Made by a program: the position numbers and the translations under genes. This document shows positions 54,335 to 64,000 of a stretch of 64,000 nucleotides of DNA, piece after piece. The stretch spans positions 186,001-250,000 of the forward strand of contig NZ_JAAAMJ010000001.1 of assembly GCF_010500835.1 (NCBI RefSeq), given 5' to 3'. Position 1 is the stretch's first letter; each line of letters begins with the position of its first letter. Under the pieces are notes generated by a model. The model was not told the origin of the DNA. It was given only the letters and a program-made list of their open reading frames with translations, and did not search any database. The DNA comes from Aurantimonas aggregata (GTDB lineage Bacteria > Pseudomonadota > Alphaproteobacteria > Rhizobiales > Rhizobiaceae).

Positions 54335-55005
54335 CCTTTTCCATCGTCGCCCGCTGCCCCGAGACTGGCCAGTTCGGCATCGCCGCCACCACCGGCGTTC
54401 CGGCGGTCGGCAAGCTGCTCACCCACGCCGCGGCGGGTGTCGGTGCCGTGGCCACCCAGGCGCGCGTCAACCCCTATCTCGGCATCGACGGCCTTGCCTG
54501 TCTGCGCGACGGGATGCCGGCCCGCGAGGCCCGCAACCGCCTCATCGGCATGGATCCCGCGATCCAGGACCGGCAGTTCGCCATCATCGACCGGCATGGC
54601 GATACGGCCGTCTGGACCGGTGACGACTGCCTCGACTGGGCCGGATCGATCGAGGGCGAAGGCTACAGCCTGCAGGGCAATCGGCTCGTCGGGGAAAACG
54701 TCCTGGTCGACGCCGCCGGCGCCTACGACAGTGCCGCTGGCCAACCCCTCGCCGACCGTCTCCTGGCGGCCGTCGTTGCCGGCGATCTGGCGGGCGGCGA
54801 CCGCAAGGGCGAGCGCTCGGCGACGATCTATGTCGTCGACACCGAAGAGTATCCGCTCTGGGACATCCGGATCGACGAGCACGAAGCACCGGTCAGGGAA
54901 TTGCAGCGGCTTCACGCGCTCTTCGCCCGCGAGGTGATCCCGGAGATCCGTCGCATGCCGACGCGCGAGAACATGGCCGGCGAGGCTGGCGAAGACCCGA
55001 TCTAG
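54331..55005 (+). CDS. DUF1028 domain-containing protein
   Basis: This 224-residue protein matches DUF1028, an Ntn-hydrolase-like family of unknown role: MTFSIVARCPETGQFGIAATTGVPAVGKLLTHA, then QARVNPYLGIDGLACL and GYSLQGNRLVGENVL. Relatives have been linked to uric acid, hydantoin or peptide hydrolysis without proof. The start is a GTG overlapping the previous stop. Confidence 0.88.
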   Translation: MTFSIVARCPETGQFGIAATTGVPAVGKLLTHAAAGVGAVATQARVNPYLGIDGLACLRDGMPAREARNRLIGMDPAIQDRQFAIIDRHGDTAVWTGDDCLDWAGSIEGEGYSLQGNRLVGENVLVDAAGAYDSAAGQPLADRLLAAVVAGDLAGGDRKGERSATIYVVDTEEYPLWDIRIDEHEAPVRELQRLHALFAREVIPEIRRMPTRENMAGEAGEDPI

Positions 55006-55060
55006 CCGTCGGCTTTTCCGCAGACGGCGGGAGCGCGATTCGCGCGGCGGACGAAACTGC

Positions 55061-55513
55061 TCAAGGCCGCTCCCCGAAGGCACGGTCGAGACCGGCGAGC
55101 CCACGTTCCAGACCGCTGATCTCTTCCTTGGTCAGATTCTTCAGCACGGTATTCTCGGCCGTCTCGACCTTCGGGACCAGTTGCGCATAGGCGGCCCTGC
55201 CGGCTGGCGTCAGCGCCAGATACTCGAAGCGGCGATCCGACGTTGCCCGTGTCCGCTGCAGCCATTTGCGCCGATCGAGCGAGGAGACCGCTCGGCTGAC
55301 CTTGGTCTTGTCCATCGCCGTGGTCTCGACGATGTACGAGGAGGTCTGGGCGCCGTCTTCGCCGCCGAGGATCATCAGCACGCTGAATTCGGGCAGCGTC
55401 AGCCCGTGCTGGCCCTTGTGCACCTGCGACGTGACGCGGCCGAGGGCGGTCGCGGCGCGGATGAGTCGGCTGCTGAGGAAGAGGCTTCTGTCGCTGTCTC
55501 CTGTCGCGGTCAT
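55061..55513 (-). CDS. MarR family transcriptional regulator
   Basis: This 150-residue winged-helix regulator has LTLPEFSVLMILGGEDGAQTSSYIVETTAMDKTKVSRAVSSLDRRKWLQR (recognition helix region) and EYLALTPAGRAAYAQLVPK (wing and last helix). MarR proteins repress nearby genes and release DNA on binding aromatic or other ligands. The ATG at 55513 has GGGAA upstream. No clear target gene is adjacent. Confidence 0.9.
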   Translation of the reverse strand: MTATGDSDRSLFLSSRLIRAATALGRVTSQVHKGQHGLTLPEFSVLMILGGEDGAQTSSYIVETTAMDKTKVSRAVSSLDRRKWLQRTRATSDRRFEYLALTPAGRAAYAQLVPKVETAENTVLKNLTKEEISGLERGLAGLDRAFGERP

Positions 55514-55827
55514 GATGTGGTTCCCTTGGGCCCGCGACGCGGGTATTTGCCTGATGCTTACATTCGAGAATGCTGGGCGGGCCAAGGCGTTGCGTCACCG
55601 ATAGGTGAAAAAGTCACGGCGCTCGCCGGCAGGCGTTGCCTCCGGGCCGCGCGTCCTGCATTTCGTGCGCTGCCACGGCGCCGGTACCGGCAGCGAATGC
55701 TAGGATGAAGTGCCGCATATCGCGGGTCCCGGCGACGGCGGGTGATCCTCGCTTTGCTTTTCCGGGCGAATTCCCTATAGGTTCGCGCCGGATTCAGCAT
55801 ACCTCCCAACGTTCAAGGATTTCCCCA
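55514..55827 (+). other. Intergenic region between MarR and acpXL
   Basis: This stretch of 314 bases separates two divergent genes. No gene is supported. Near 55753-55785, TTTGCT and TATAGG are spaced like a -35/-10 promoter for acpXL, which is only a suggestion. Confidence 0.4.
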
Positions 55828-56109
55828 TTGTCTTCAACCTTCGACCGGGTCGCGGACATCATCGCGGAAACGAGTGAAATCGACCGCGACCAGATTACGC
55901 CGGAAAGCCACACGATCGACGACCTCGGCATCGATTCCCTCGATTTCCTCGACATCGTCTTCGCCATCGACAAGGAATTCGGGATCAAGATCCCGCTCGA
56001 GAAATGGACCCAGCAGGTCAACGACGGCGACGTTCCGACCGAGGAATATTTCGTCCTGAAGAACCTCTGCGCCAAGATCGACGAATTGCGGGCCGCCAAG
56101 ACCGCCTGA
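55828..56109 (+). CDS. acpXL: Acyl carrier protein AcpXL
   Basis: This 93-residue carrier protein matches AcpXL of Rhizobiales almost throughout: [58 protein letters not shown]. Ser37 in DSLD carries phosphopantetheine. AcpXL holds the growing C28-type very-long-chain fatty acid attached to lipid A. The start is a TTG at 55828 with AAGGA 8 bases upstream; no ATG is suitably placed. It leads the VLCFA cluster. Confidence 0.95.
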   Translation: MSSTFDRVADIIAETSEIDRDQITPESHTIDDLGIDSLDFLDIVFAIDKEFGIKIPLEKWTQQVNDGDVPTEEYFVLKNLCAKIDELRAAKTA

Positions 56110-56205
56110 ACCACTGCCCGCGCGTCGGCGCGTCGTGGTCATCGGCATGAAGGGATCGCAGGTCCTGCCGAAGGGAGCGGCAGACCTCGAAACTGGAATG
56201 AAGAC

Positions 56206-57414
56206 ATGAGCGACAGTCCAAGGGACGTTGTCATCACCGGGATCGGCCTCGTCTCGTCCCTCGGCGAGGGCATCGGCGCGCATTTCGATCTGATCGGCCG
56301 CGGGCCGCAGCCGCACATCGATGCCGAGGGCTACGCCCCGTATTTCGTGCATCCGCTGCCGCCGATGGACTGGTCCAGCCAGATCCCAAAGCGTGGCGAC
56401 CAGCGCCAGATGGAGACCTGGCAGAAGCTCGGCACCTATGCTGCAGGGCTTGCCCTCGAGGACGCCGGCATTCCCGCCGACGAAGCCGTCCGCGCCAAGA
56501 TCGACATGGTCGTCGCGGCGGGCGGCGGCGAGCGCGATGCGACCGTCGACGCCATGGTCATCGAGCGGGCACGCGGCGCCAACGACCGCGAGCAGGTGAT
56601 CAACGACACGCTGTCGACGGAACTGCGGCCGACGCTGTTTCTCGCCCAGCTCTCGAACCTTCTCGCCGGCAACATCTCGATCGTCCACAAGGTGACGGGC
56701 TCGTCCCGCACCTTCATGGGCGAGGAAGCGGCGGGCATTTCCGCCCTCGCCTCGGCGCGGGCGCGGATCGCGGCCGGCCAGAGCGACATCTGCCTAGTGG
56801 GCGGCGCGTTCTCCGCAGAGCGCAAGGATCTGATCCTGAATTTCGAGCTCGCCGGGCTGATGCTGCGGGACGAGTGGCGGCCGGTATTCTCCCGTTCGGC
56901 GCCGCATGACGGCATCACCGTCGGCAGTGTCGGCGCCTTCCTGATCCTGGAGTCGGCAGAACATGCCGCGGCCCGCTCGGCGCCTGCCTATGCAAGGCTG
57001 GCTTCCGTCTCCGGCGACCGTGGGCGTCGCGACACGGCAGCGGCGACCGAAGCCCGGATCAAGCGGATGCTTCCCGAGATCGACGGCGACGGCGCGGACA
57101 CGATGATCTTCTCCGGCGCGACCGGCATCGCCGCGCTCGCCGATGTGGAACGCAGCGTCCTGCGCGGCTGGCTTCCCGACGCCGCGCTGCGGGCCTATGG
57201 AACCATCATCGGCCATTCGTTCGAGGCGCAGGTGCCGGCCGGGGTGGCGCTGGCCGCGGGCGCTCTGGCGCGCGGTATCGTGCCGCCGCCCTTCGACAGC
57301 GGCGAGGAACGGCCGACCGACACGCGGCCGAAGCACGCCGTGGTCACCGGCATCGGCCATCTCCATGCCGAGGGCGTCTGCCTGCTCGAGGCGGTGGACG
57401 GGCGCAGATTGTGA
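56206..57414 (+). CDS. fabF2XL: Beta-ketoacyl-ACP synthase-like protein FabF2XL (no catalytic cysteine)
   Basis: This 402-residue protein is thiolase-fold and related to FabF (VVITGIGLVSSLGEGIGAHFDL, VGSVGAFLILESAEHAA, GHSFEAQVPAGVALAAGAL). At the position of the catalytic cysteine it has SSR (residues 166-168, KVTGSSRTFMGEEAAG). It should not condense on its own. In VLCFA clusters this protein is paired with FabF1XL and probably acts like a chain-length factor. Neighbours and order support this. Confidence 0.88.
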   Translation: MSDSPRDVVITGIGLVSSLGEGIGAHFDLIGRGPQPHIDAEGYAPYFVHPLPPMDWSSQIPKRGDQRQMETWQKLGTYAAGLALEDAGIPADEAVRAKIDMVVAAGGGERDATVDAMVIERARGANDREQVINDTLSTELRPTLFLAQLSNLLAGNISIVHKVTGSSRTFMGEEAAGISALASARARIAAGQSDICLVGGAFSAERKDLILNFELAGLMLRDEWRPVFSRSAPHDGITVGSVGAFLILESAEHAAARSAPAYARLASVSGDRGRRDTAAATEARIKRMLPEIDGDGADTMIFSGATGIAALADVERSVLRGWLPDAALRAYGTIIGHSFEAQVPAGVALAAGALARGIVPPPFDSGEERPTDTRPKHAVVTGIGHLHAEGVCLLEAVDGRRL

Positions 57415-57424
57415 GGATGAGGAC

Positions 57425-58711
<1,287 letters not shown>

Positions 58712-58747
58712 CCATCGCCGAAGCCAGCATTCGAGGCTGATAGACCC

Positions 58748-59803
58748 ATGCGGGCATTGCAACTCGTCGGCGACCGCGACCTGCGGGAAGTCGACCTTCC
58801 ACCCCCACCGCCCCCCGGCCCCGGCGAAGCCACCGTGGCCATCCGGGCGGTCGCCCTGAACCACATCGACGTCTGGGGCTGGCGCGGCATGGCGTTCGCT
58901 AAGCGCAAGATGCCGCTCGTCGTCGGCGCCGAGGCTTCCGGCGTCATCGAGGCTATCGGGCCCGGCGTCGGCAACGTGCTGCCCGGCCAGCTCGTCGCGA
59001 TCTACGGTGCGCAGACCTGCGGCCTCTGCCGCCCCTGCCGTGAGGGCCGCGACAATCTGTGCGAGCACGTCTCCGGCGTGCACGGCTTCCATCTCGACGG
59101 CTTTGCGCAGGAGAAGGTCAACCTGCCGACCCGGTTGCTCGTTCCCGCTCCTCCGGGCTGCGACGCGATCGGCGCGGCGCTGGCGCCGGTCACGTTCGGC
59201 ACCGTCGAGCATATGCTGTTCGACAATGCCAGGCTCGAGCCCGGCGAGACCATCCTCGTCCACGCCGGCGGCTCGGGCATCGGCTCGGCGGCGATCCAGC
59301 TCGCCAAGAAGCAGGGCGCGACGGTCATCACCACCGTCGGCTCCGACGACAAGATCCAAAGAGCGAAAGCCCTCGGCGCCGACCACGTCATCAACTACCG
59401 CACCGACCGCTTCGAGGGCGTGACGCGGAAGCTGACCCGCAAGAAGGGCGTCGACGTAGTCTTCGAGCATGTCGGCAAGGACACATGGCCCGGCTCCATG
59501 CTCTGCCTGAAGCGGGGCGGCCGTCTCGTCACCTGCGGCTCGACGTCGGGCGTGTCGACCGACATGAACCTGATGATGCTGTTCCAGCAGCAGCTGAAGC
59601 TGTTCGGCTCGTTCGGCTGTCGCATGGAGAACATGCGCGACGCCATGCAGAAGATGGCGCGCGGCATCGTCCACCCGGTGATCGACACCGAGATCGGCTT
59701 CGACGGCATCGCGCTGGCGCTGAAGCGCATGGAAGCCCGCGAGGTGTTCGGCAAGATCATCCTGCACGTGAACCGCGAGAGCGCGGACGCAGCCGGCTCA
59801 TGA
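58748..59803 (+). CDS. Zinc-type alcohol dehydrogenase / quinone reductase of the VLCFA cluster
   Basis: This 351-residue MDR-family protein has CGLCRPCREGRDNLC (structural zinc cysteines), GGSGIGSAAIQLAKKQGATVI (NAD(P)-binding) and VVFEHVGKDTWPGSMLCLKRGGRLVTCG. In Rhizobium the corresponding gene of the acpXL cluster is adh2XL, with an unproved role in the very-long-chain fatty acid, perhaps as an enoyl reductase or in the (omega-1) hydroxyl step. It overlaps lpxXL by 4 bases. Confidence 0.88.
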   Translation: MRALQLVGDRDLREVDLPPPPPPGPGEATVAIRAVALNHIDVWGWRGMAFAKRKMPLVVGAEASGVIEAIGPGVGNVLPGQLVAIYGAQTCGLCRPCREGRDNLCEHVSGVHGFHLDGFAQEKVNLPTRLLVPAPPGCDAIGAALAPVTFGTVEHMLFDNARLEPGETILVHAGGSGIGSAAIQLAKKQGATVITTVGSDDKIQRAKALGADHVINYRTDRFEGVTRKLTRKKGVDVVFEHVGKDTWPGSMLCLKRGGRLVTCGSTSGVSTDMNLMMLFQQQLKLFGSFGCRMENMRDAMQKMARGIVHPVIDTEIGFDGIALALKRMEAREVFGKIILHVNRESADAAGS

Positions 59804-60744
59804 GTCCTCAGGCCACGCGGCTGCTGCTGCGGCTGAAACGGGCCGGCGACTATGTCGTGGCGCAGATCCTCTTCGCGATCCTGCGGCTGCTGAGGCTGCT
59901 GCCCGCCGAGGCGGGGCTGGCCTTCGCCGACCGGGCCTCGCGGCTGATCGGACCCCTGACGCCGCGCCACACGCTCGCCAAGGACAATCTCCGCCAGGCA
60001 TTCCCCGAGCGGGACGAAGCCTGGGTCGAAAAGACCGCGCGGGCGAACTGGGGCCAGATGGGCCGCATCGCCGCGGAATACGTCTTTCTCGACGATCTCT
60101 TCGACTTCGATCCCGAGCGGCCCGGCGAGGGCCGGATCGAGGTCGAGGGCATCGAGACCTTCATCGAACTGCGCGAGCGCAAGGGCCCGTTCATCTTCTT
60201 CACCGGGCATCTCGGCTGCTTCGAGCTGCTGCCGATCGGCGCCGCCGCCTTCGGGCTGGAATTCACCGCACTGTTTCGCCAGCCGAACAACCGCTACATC
60301 GCCAAGGAGGTGCTGTCGGCCCGCCGGACCACCGGCGGCCACATGGTGCCATCCAAGGCCGGGGCCGCCTGGTCGCTGGCCGGCATCCTGCAGCGCGGCG
60401 GTGCCGTGGGCATGCTGGTCGACCAGAAATTCCAGAAGGGCGTCGGCACCACGTTCTTCGGCCGGCCCTGCAAGACCAATCCGCTGCTGCCGAAGCTGGC
60501 CCGCCAGTACGATGCGGAGATCTACCCGGCCCGCTCGATCCGGCTGCCGAACGGCCGCTATCGCCTGGAGCTGCAGCCGCGGCTAGACCTGCCGCGCAAC
60601 GCGGCCGGCGCGGTTGACGTCGAGGCGACATGCCAGCTGCTCAACGACGTCGTCGAGGGCTGGGTGCGCGAGCATCCCGAGCAGTGGATGTGGTTCCACG
60701 ACCGCTGGCAGTCGCGCAAGCCCTCCCGGAAGCGTCGCAAGTAG
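59800..60744 (+). CDS. lpxXL: Lipid A very-long-chain acyltransferase LpxXL
   Basis: This 314-residue protein of the LpxL/LpxM family has one N-terminal membrane segment and the acyltransferase dyad HxxxxE in GHLGCFE (His137, Glu142). GMLVDQKFQKGVGTTFFGRPCKTNPLLPKLA and a C-terminal HPEQWMWFHDRW are diagnostic. LpxXL transfers the 27-hydroxyoctacosanoate-type chain from AcpXL to lipid A. ATGA overlap with the dehydrogenase; last gene of the cluster. Confidence 0.94.
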   Translation: MSPQATRLLLRLKRAGDYVVAQILFAILRLLRLLPAEAGLAFADRASRLIGPLTPRHTLAKDNLRQAFPERDEAWVEKTARANWGQMGRIAAEYVFLDDLFDFDPERPGEGRIEVEGIETFIELRERKGPFIFFTGHLGCFELLPIGAAAFGLEFTALFRQPNNRYIAKEVLSARRTTGGHMVPSKAGAAWSLAGILQRGGAVGMLVDQKFQKGVGTTFFGRPCKTNPLLPKLARQYDAEIYPARSIRLPNGRYRLELQPRLDLPRNAAGAVDVEATCQLLNDVVEGWVREHPEQWMWFHDRWQSRKPSRKRRK

Positions 60745-60787
60745 CGTCGGCTTCGCCGGACCGTCCTGGCGGGAAGTCTCATCCGAA

Positions 60788-60801
60788 TTGATCCCGATCA
60801 A
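60788..60801 (+). promoter_or_regulatory. FixK/FNR anaerobox upstream of the universal stress protein gene
   Basis: TTGATCCCGATCAA is a perfect TTGAT-N4-ATCAA site. If it works as a class II site, transcription would start near 60835, leaving a leader of about 127 bases before the ATG at 60962. Usp genes are frequent FixK/FNR targets. Confidence 0.82.
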
Positions 60802-60961
60802 CGTTCGTTCGTCGCGTGCGCGCGATAGTGCGGCATATCGTCAGGCGCGGGCCGTCCAATGGTGGGAAACCATCTGGCCCCGCCCTCGACGACACCGATC
60901 ATTTGCACGCCGGGTATGGCCTTCGGACCTCGCTCCGCGTGAGGGAGCGAGAGGATCGACT

Positions 60962-61858
60962 ATGAGCAGCCTTCTCAACCAGGGCCCCTATTCCGATGCG
61001 ACGGGGCAGGCGCAGACGGCGCCCGCCCTCGATCGCATCGCCGACCTTGCCGTCCATCTCGACGGTTCCGGCTATGATGCCCCCCGACTTGCCTACGCGC
61101 AGATGCTGACGAATATCTTCGGCACGCATGTCGAGGGCTTCTTCGCCAACCCAATCCCGACCTCGTTCATCCCCGTCGGGGCCGGCTACGAGCGCGTTGC
61201 GGTCGAGATCTGGGAAGAAGGCCGCGCTGCCGGCGATGTCGCGGAGAAGGCGATCCGCGCCCGCCTCGAGCACATGGACAATGGCTGCGCCCTACGGCGC
61301 GTCGACGGCATGCCGCATGAACTCGCCTTCGCCGCCGCACGACTGGCCCGAACGCTCGACCTCGTCGTCCTCGGGCGGCCCGACGACGACCGATCGCTCG
61401 CCGACATGATTGCGGCCGTGCTCTTCGACGCCGGCTGCCCGGCGCTGATCGTGCCGCCGGATGCGAGCGAGCCGCGGGACCCGCAGACGATCGTCATCGG
61501 CTGGCGCGACTCGACCGAGTGCTCGCGGTCGATCGCGGCTGCCCTGCCCTTCCTCAAGCGGGCCCGCGAGGTCTTCCTCGTGTCCGTCGCGGAAGCGACG
61601 GCGAGCGAGGAACGCCACAGCGAGCCGGTCGCCGACATGGCGCGCCATCTCGCCCGCCACGGGGTCACCGTCGAGGTCCGGCATCTGCCGAAATGGAACC
61701 GGCCGGCCGACGCGCTGCTCAACGAGGCGAAGATCGTCGGAGCCGAGCTGCTGGTCTCCGGTGCCTACGGCCGTTCGCGGCTGCGGGAGATGATTCTGGG
61801 CGGCGTGACACGTGACCTCTTGAAATCATGTCCGATTCCGCTCCTCATGTGCCATTGA
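60962..61858 (+). CDS. Universal stress protein (UspA family, tandem-type)
   Basis: This 298-residue protein is about twice the size of a single Usp domain. The C-terminal domain has the ATP-type motif VSGAYGRSRLREMILGGVTRDLLKSCPIPLLMCH. The N-terminal half is degenerate (RIADLAVHLDGSGYDAPRLAYAQML). It probably takes part in survival under low oxygen, consistent with the anaerobox upstream. A small gene follows 25 bases later. Confidence 0.9.
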   Translation: MSSLLNQGPYSDATGQAQTAPALDRIADLAVHLDGSGYDAPRLAYAQMLTNIFGTHVEGFFANPIPTSFIPVGAGYERVAVEIWEEGRAAGDVAEKAIRARLEHMDNGCALRRVDGMPHELAFAAARLARTLDLVVLGRPDDDRSLADMIAAVLFDAGCPALIVPPDASEPRDPQTIVIGWRDSTECSRSIAAALPFLKRAREVFLVSVAEATASEERHSEPVADMARHLARHGVTVEVRHLPKWNRPADALLNEAKIVGAELLVSGAYGRSRLREMILGGVTRDLLKSCPIPLLMCH

Positions 61859-61883
61859 GGTTCGCAGTACGGGAGGCATGAAC

Positions 61884-62108
61884 ATGCATACCTCGGAACT
61901 CAGCTACAATGTCGAGCCGCTCGGCAGGCGCTGGACGATCTCCTTCTGTCACACCCCCCACGGCACCTTCGACCGACGTGTCGATGCGCTGCGGGCCGCA
62001 GTCCAGGACGCCGACCGGGTGCGCCGGATGGGTCACAGGGTAACCGTCTCGGTGGCGCGCCCTCACGGCGCGCCCTTCGCCGAACGTGTGGTGCGACTAG
62101 CGCCCTGA
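61884..62108 (+). CDS. Small hypothetical protein
   Basis: This 74-residue protein (MHTSELSYNVEPLGRRWTISF...) has a beta-alpha pattern with DRRVDALRAAVQDADRVRRMGHRVTVSV, similar in style to DUF2188-like small proteins. Two ATGs lie close together; GGGAGG at 61871-61876 is 7 bases before 61884 but only 1 before 61878, so I chose 61884. It is probably co-transcribed with the Usp gene and thus under the same anaerobox. Function unknown. Confidence 0.65.
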   Translation: MHTSELSYNVEPLGRRWTISFCHTPHGTFDRRVDALRAAVQDADRVRRMGHRVTVSVARPHGAPFAERVVRLAP

Positions 62109-62178
62109 AGTCCTGGGCGGTCCGCTTCCCGCGCCAGCCACGGCGAGCCGACCGACCTGACGTGACTGCGCAACCAGC

Positions 62179-62607
62179 CTAGCGCTGCACGACGACGCGG
62201 GTGTTGCCCATGCCGTGCTTGCGGACCAACGCGTAGAACGTCTTCGCATTTGCCGTGTGGAGGCGCACGCAGCCGTGCGACGCCGGACGGCCGAGACGGC
62301 TGACGGCGCCGGTCCCATGGATCGCATAGCCGCGGTGGTAGAAGACCGAATAGGGCATCGGCGACATGTCGTATTTGCGCGAATGCCACATGCGGTGGAT
62401 GCGCTTGGCCCGCCAGCTGCCGGTCGGCGTCACGTAGCCCTTGCGCGCCGTCGACACCGGCCAGCGGTAAACCACCTTGCCGTTCTGAATAACCGTCATG
62501 GTCTGAGTAGAAATGTCGACTTTTGCTACGAGACCTGCCGCGGCGCTCGAGACACCGAGCATCATCGATGCCGCAATCAACATCGCGGCCACAAGGAATT
62601 TCTTCAT
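62179..62607 (-). CDS. L,D-transpeptidase (YkuD domain)
   Basis: This 142-residue secreted protein has a signal peptide (MKKFLVAAMLIAASMMLGVSSAAA). Its YkuD catalytic domain has the active-site sequence HGTGAVSRLGRPASHGCVRLHTANA (Cys113, His111). The family cross-links peptidoglycan or attaches proteins to it and is abundant in Rhizobiales. The longer frame start at 62625 is disfavoured because MKKFLV is a standard signal-peptide start. Confidence 0.92.
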   Translation of the reverse strand: MKKFLVAAMLIAASMMLGVSSAAAGLVAKVDISTQTMTVIQNGKVVYRWPVSTARKGYVTPTGSWRAKRIHRMWHSRKYDMSPMPYSVFYHRGYAIHGTGAVSRLGRPASHGCVRLHTANAKTFYALVRKHGMGNTRVVVQR

Positions 62608-62752
62608 CACGCAAACTCCAACCAAAAATTAGCCGTCTGTTCGCCGCGAAAAAATCTAATTCTGATTGCCGAAAACTGTCAATTGCCGATGACGTGAGGC
62701 GTTAGACCATTTTTCAACATGGTTTCTGATGGCTCCCATGCAGATTGCCATC

Positions 62753-62773
62753 CTGGTGCCTCAGCGGCACCAG
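62753..62773 (-). terminator. Possible hairpin terminator after the FixK-linked hypothetical gene
   Basis: CTGGTGCC (62753-62760) and GGCACCAG (62766-62773) form a perfect 8-bp stem with a five-base loop. It lies 56 bases beyond the stop of the minus-strand gene at 62829. No T run follows on that strand, so function is only possible. Confidence 0.4.
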
Positions 62774-62828
62774 GCGCTTGACGGGTGCCGGAACAGGGCT
62801 CGACCAGCCGGTTGTTCGCCCGTCGGGG

Positions 62829-63233
62829 TCAGAGCCGCTCGACGAGCTTGACCTGATAGGTGTGCATGGCGCCGTCGCTGCGGATCGAGACATACTCGCC
62901 CGGCACGAAGCGCTCCTCGCCGAGGCGGAAGCCGACCTCGTCGTCCTCGTCACCCTCGGCATAGTCGAAATACCAGGTGCCGCCCGGCTTGCGGCGCAGG
63001 CGACCGACGAGTTCGGTCTGCCCGTGTGCGAAGCGCCGGACGCGGCAGGCCGCCTGATGCGTCTTCCATTCGGCGGCATCGAGCCGTCCCTCGGCATCCA
63101 GCGGCACGAGGAGGTCATAGCCCTGCTCCCGGTCACCGTCCGGATGGCCCTTCTCGCGGGCGAGTGCCAGGCGCACATGCCGGAAATTCGGCGTCAGCTC
63201 CGGCGTGGCTTTCGTCTCGGCGGTCGACGTCAT
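62829..63233 (-). CDS. Hypothetical protein, FixK/FNR-linked
   Basis: This 134-residue cytoplasmic protein (LTPNFRHVRLALAREKGHPDGDREQGYDLLVPLDAEGRLDAAEWK, then CRVRRFAHGQTELVGRLRRKPGGTWYFDY and YVSIRSDGAMHTYQVKLVERL) is beta-rich. I recognise it only as a conserved alphaproteobacterial hypothetical protein. GGGAGGA precedes the ATG at good distance. A perfect anaerobox lies 108 bases upstream, so it should be induced under low oxygen together with cbb3 oxidase and Usp. Confidence 0.8.
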   Translation of the reverse strand: MTSTAETKATPELTPNFRHVRLALAREKGHPDGDREQGYDLLVPLDAEGRLDAAEWKTHQAACRVRRFAHGQTELVGRLRRKPGGTWYFDYAEGDEDDEVGFRLGEERFVPGEYVSIRSDGAMHTYQVKLVERL

Positions 63234-63340
63234 GGCAGTTCCTCCCGATCTGTTGCTGTCCCGTCGGGCAAGGTCGGCTCGCGCCGTCAATCCGGATCCC
63301 GGGGGCGCCTGCATCAGGCGCCCGGAACGATCCGCCGGCC

Positions 63341-63354
63341 TTGATCAGGATCAA
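63341..63354 (-). promoter_or_regulatory. FixK/FNR anaerobox upstream of the hypothetical gene at 62829
   Basis: TTGATCAGGATCAA is a perfect FNR/FixK site. It lies between the stop of the reductase gene and the start at 63233 on the same strand. A class II start would fall near 63307, with a 74-base leader. Confidence 0.85.
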
Positions 63355-63399
63355 CGGGCCGGTCGGCGCCTCCCGAACACCGAGCGGCCAAATGCCGTC

Positions 63400-64000
63400 T
63401 CAGCGTTCGGACAGGCTCGCCACATGCGCCTTGAGGTCGAAATCGTGGCGTGCCACCTCGGCCCGCGCGATCGTCAGGTCCTGCCCGAGAATACGCCGGC
63501 CGAGCATGTGCTCGCCAGGCCGGTTCACCGTCTCGATGCCGAGCAGCCGATCGCCGCGGAAGCAATAGGCGATGAGCCGCCCCTCCTCCCCGAGCCGGCC
63601 GAGCTCGACGTGATCGGACCCCGCCGTCAGGCCGACGACCTGCAGCTTGAACGGCCCCTGGTCGCTCCAGAACCACGGCACGCTGCGATAGGGCTCGCCC
63701 GGGCCGATGACCCTTGCCGCGACGGTTTTGGCCTGGTCGACGGCGTTCTGCACCGATTCCAGCCGCACCGGCCGGTCGGTGAACGGGCTTTCGAAGACCG
63801 CGCAATCGCCGATGGCGAAGATCCGCGGATCGCTCGTGGTCATGAACGTGTCGACGACGATGCCGTTGTCGGTCGCGAGCCCCGCGTCCCGAGCCAGCCG
63901 GTCCTCCGGCACGACGCCGGCAGCGATCAGCACGATGTCGGCGGCGATCGTCGTCCCGTCCGCCAGCAGCACGCCTTCGGCGCGGTCGTCGCCGAGCACT
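63400..64000 (-). CDS. FAD-dependent ferredoxin/rubredoxin reductase-like oxidoreductase (partial, C-terminal part)
   Basis: The gene enters from the right edge; about 200 C-terminal residues are seen. ADIVLIAAGVVPEDRLARDAGL and TSDPRIFAIGDCA (FAD-binding) belong to the pyridine nucleotide-disulfide reductase fold. PYRSVPWFWSDQGPFKLQVVGL is the C-terminal domain of ferredoxin reductases of the ThcD/CamA type. Its electron acceptor is unknown. Confidence 0.87.
   Translation of the reverse strand, partial: VLGDDRAEGVLLADGTTIAADIVLIAAGVVPEDRLARDAGLATDNGIVVDTFMTTSDPRIFAIGDCAVFESPFTDRPVRLESVQNAVDQAKTVAARVIGPGEPYRSVPWFWSDQGPFKLQVVGLTAGSDHVELGRLGEEGRLIAYCFRGDRLLGIETVNRPGEHMLGRRILGQDLTIARAEVARHDFDLKAHVASLSER

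Overview
The window is a GC-rich stretch of an alphaproteobacterial chromosome. An acpXL/lpxXL very-long-chain lipid A cluster, FixK/FNR-type anaeroboxes, a cbb3 oxidase set and a PpsR-type photosynthesis regulator point to Hyphomicrobiales (Rhizobiales). The family could be Aurantimonadaceae-like, but that is a guess. I saw no rRNA, tRNA, CRISPR array or insertion sequence.

Layout. 1-1.1 kb: the start of a NitT/TauT-type binding protein and a host-attachment-family protein. 1.3-9.5 kb: complete ccoNOQP and ccoGHIS operons on the minus strand, each behind an anaerobox. 9.7-12.8 kb: three TadE/TadG-type pilus genes. 13.9-18.2 kb: an unusual group with a BpsA-like aminopropyltransferase, AdoMet decarboxylase (SpeD), an FkbH-like protein, a stand-alone acyl carrier protein and a GNAT. 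18.3-20.6 kb: an SDR and an MFS transporter.

20.6-32.2 kb is the most striking part: the decayed remains of an anoxygenic photosynthesis gene cluster. bchI, bchD, crtF, bchX and bchY carry frameshifts (single-base indels and a 10-bp tandem duplication) or are cut by large deletions. bchC, ppaA, ppsR, bchG, the PucC-like bch2 and bchP look intact. All reaction-centre, light-harvesting and other bch/crt genes normally lying between these blocks are missing. PpsR operators (TGT-N12-ACA) survive before bchI, bchC (tandem, 8 bp apart) and bchG, with a one-mismatch copy before ppaA. The lineage has apparently lost phototrophy, recently enough that regulator and operators are still readable.

32.5-55.5 kb is mixed housekeeping and accessory content: a MocR regulator, an Anbu proteasome-like cluster (ATP-grasp, alpha-E, Anbu), moaA, drug/metabolite transporters, an amino-acid ABC transporter without its ATPase, Lrp, uracil-DNA glycosylase, GST, a histidine kinase, TauE/SafE, dusA and MarR. 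55.8-60.7 kb is the acpXL-fabF2XL-fabF1XL-adh-lpxXL cluster for the very-long-chain acyl group of lipid A, without the usual fabZXL. 60.8-64 kb holds a universal stress protein and a small hypothetical protein, each behind an anaerobox, an L,D-transpeptidase and the end of a ferredoxin-reductase-like flavoprotein.

The four anaeroboxes define a small FixK/FNR regulon for microaerobic respiration. Frameshifts are confined to the photosynthesis genes; I noticed none elsewhere, which argues against general sequencing error.
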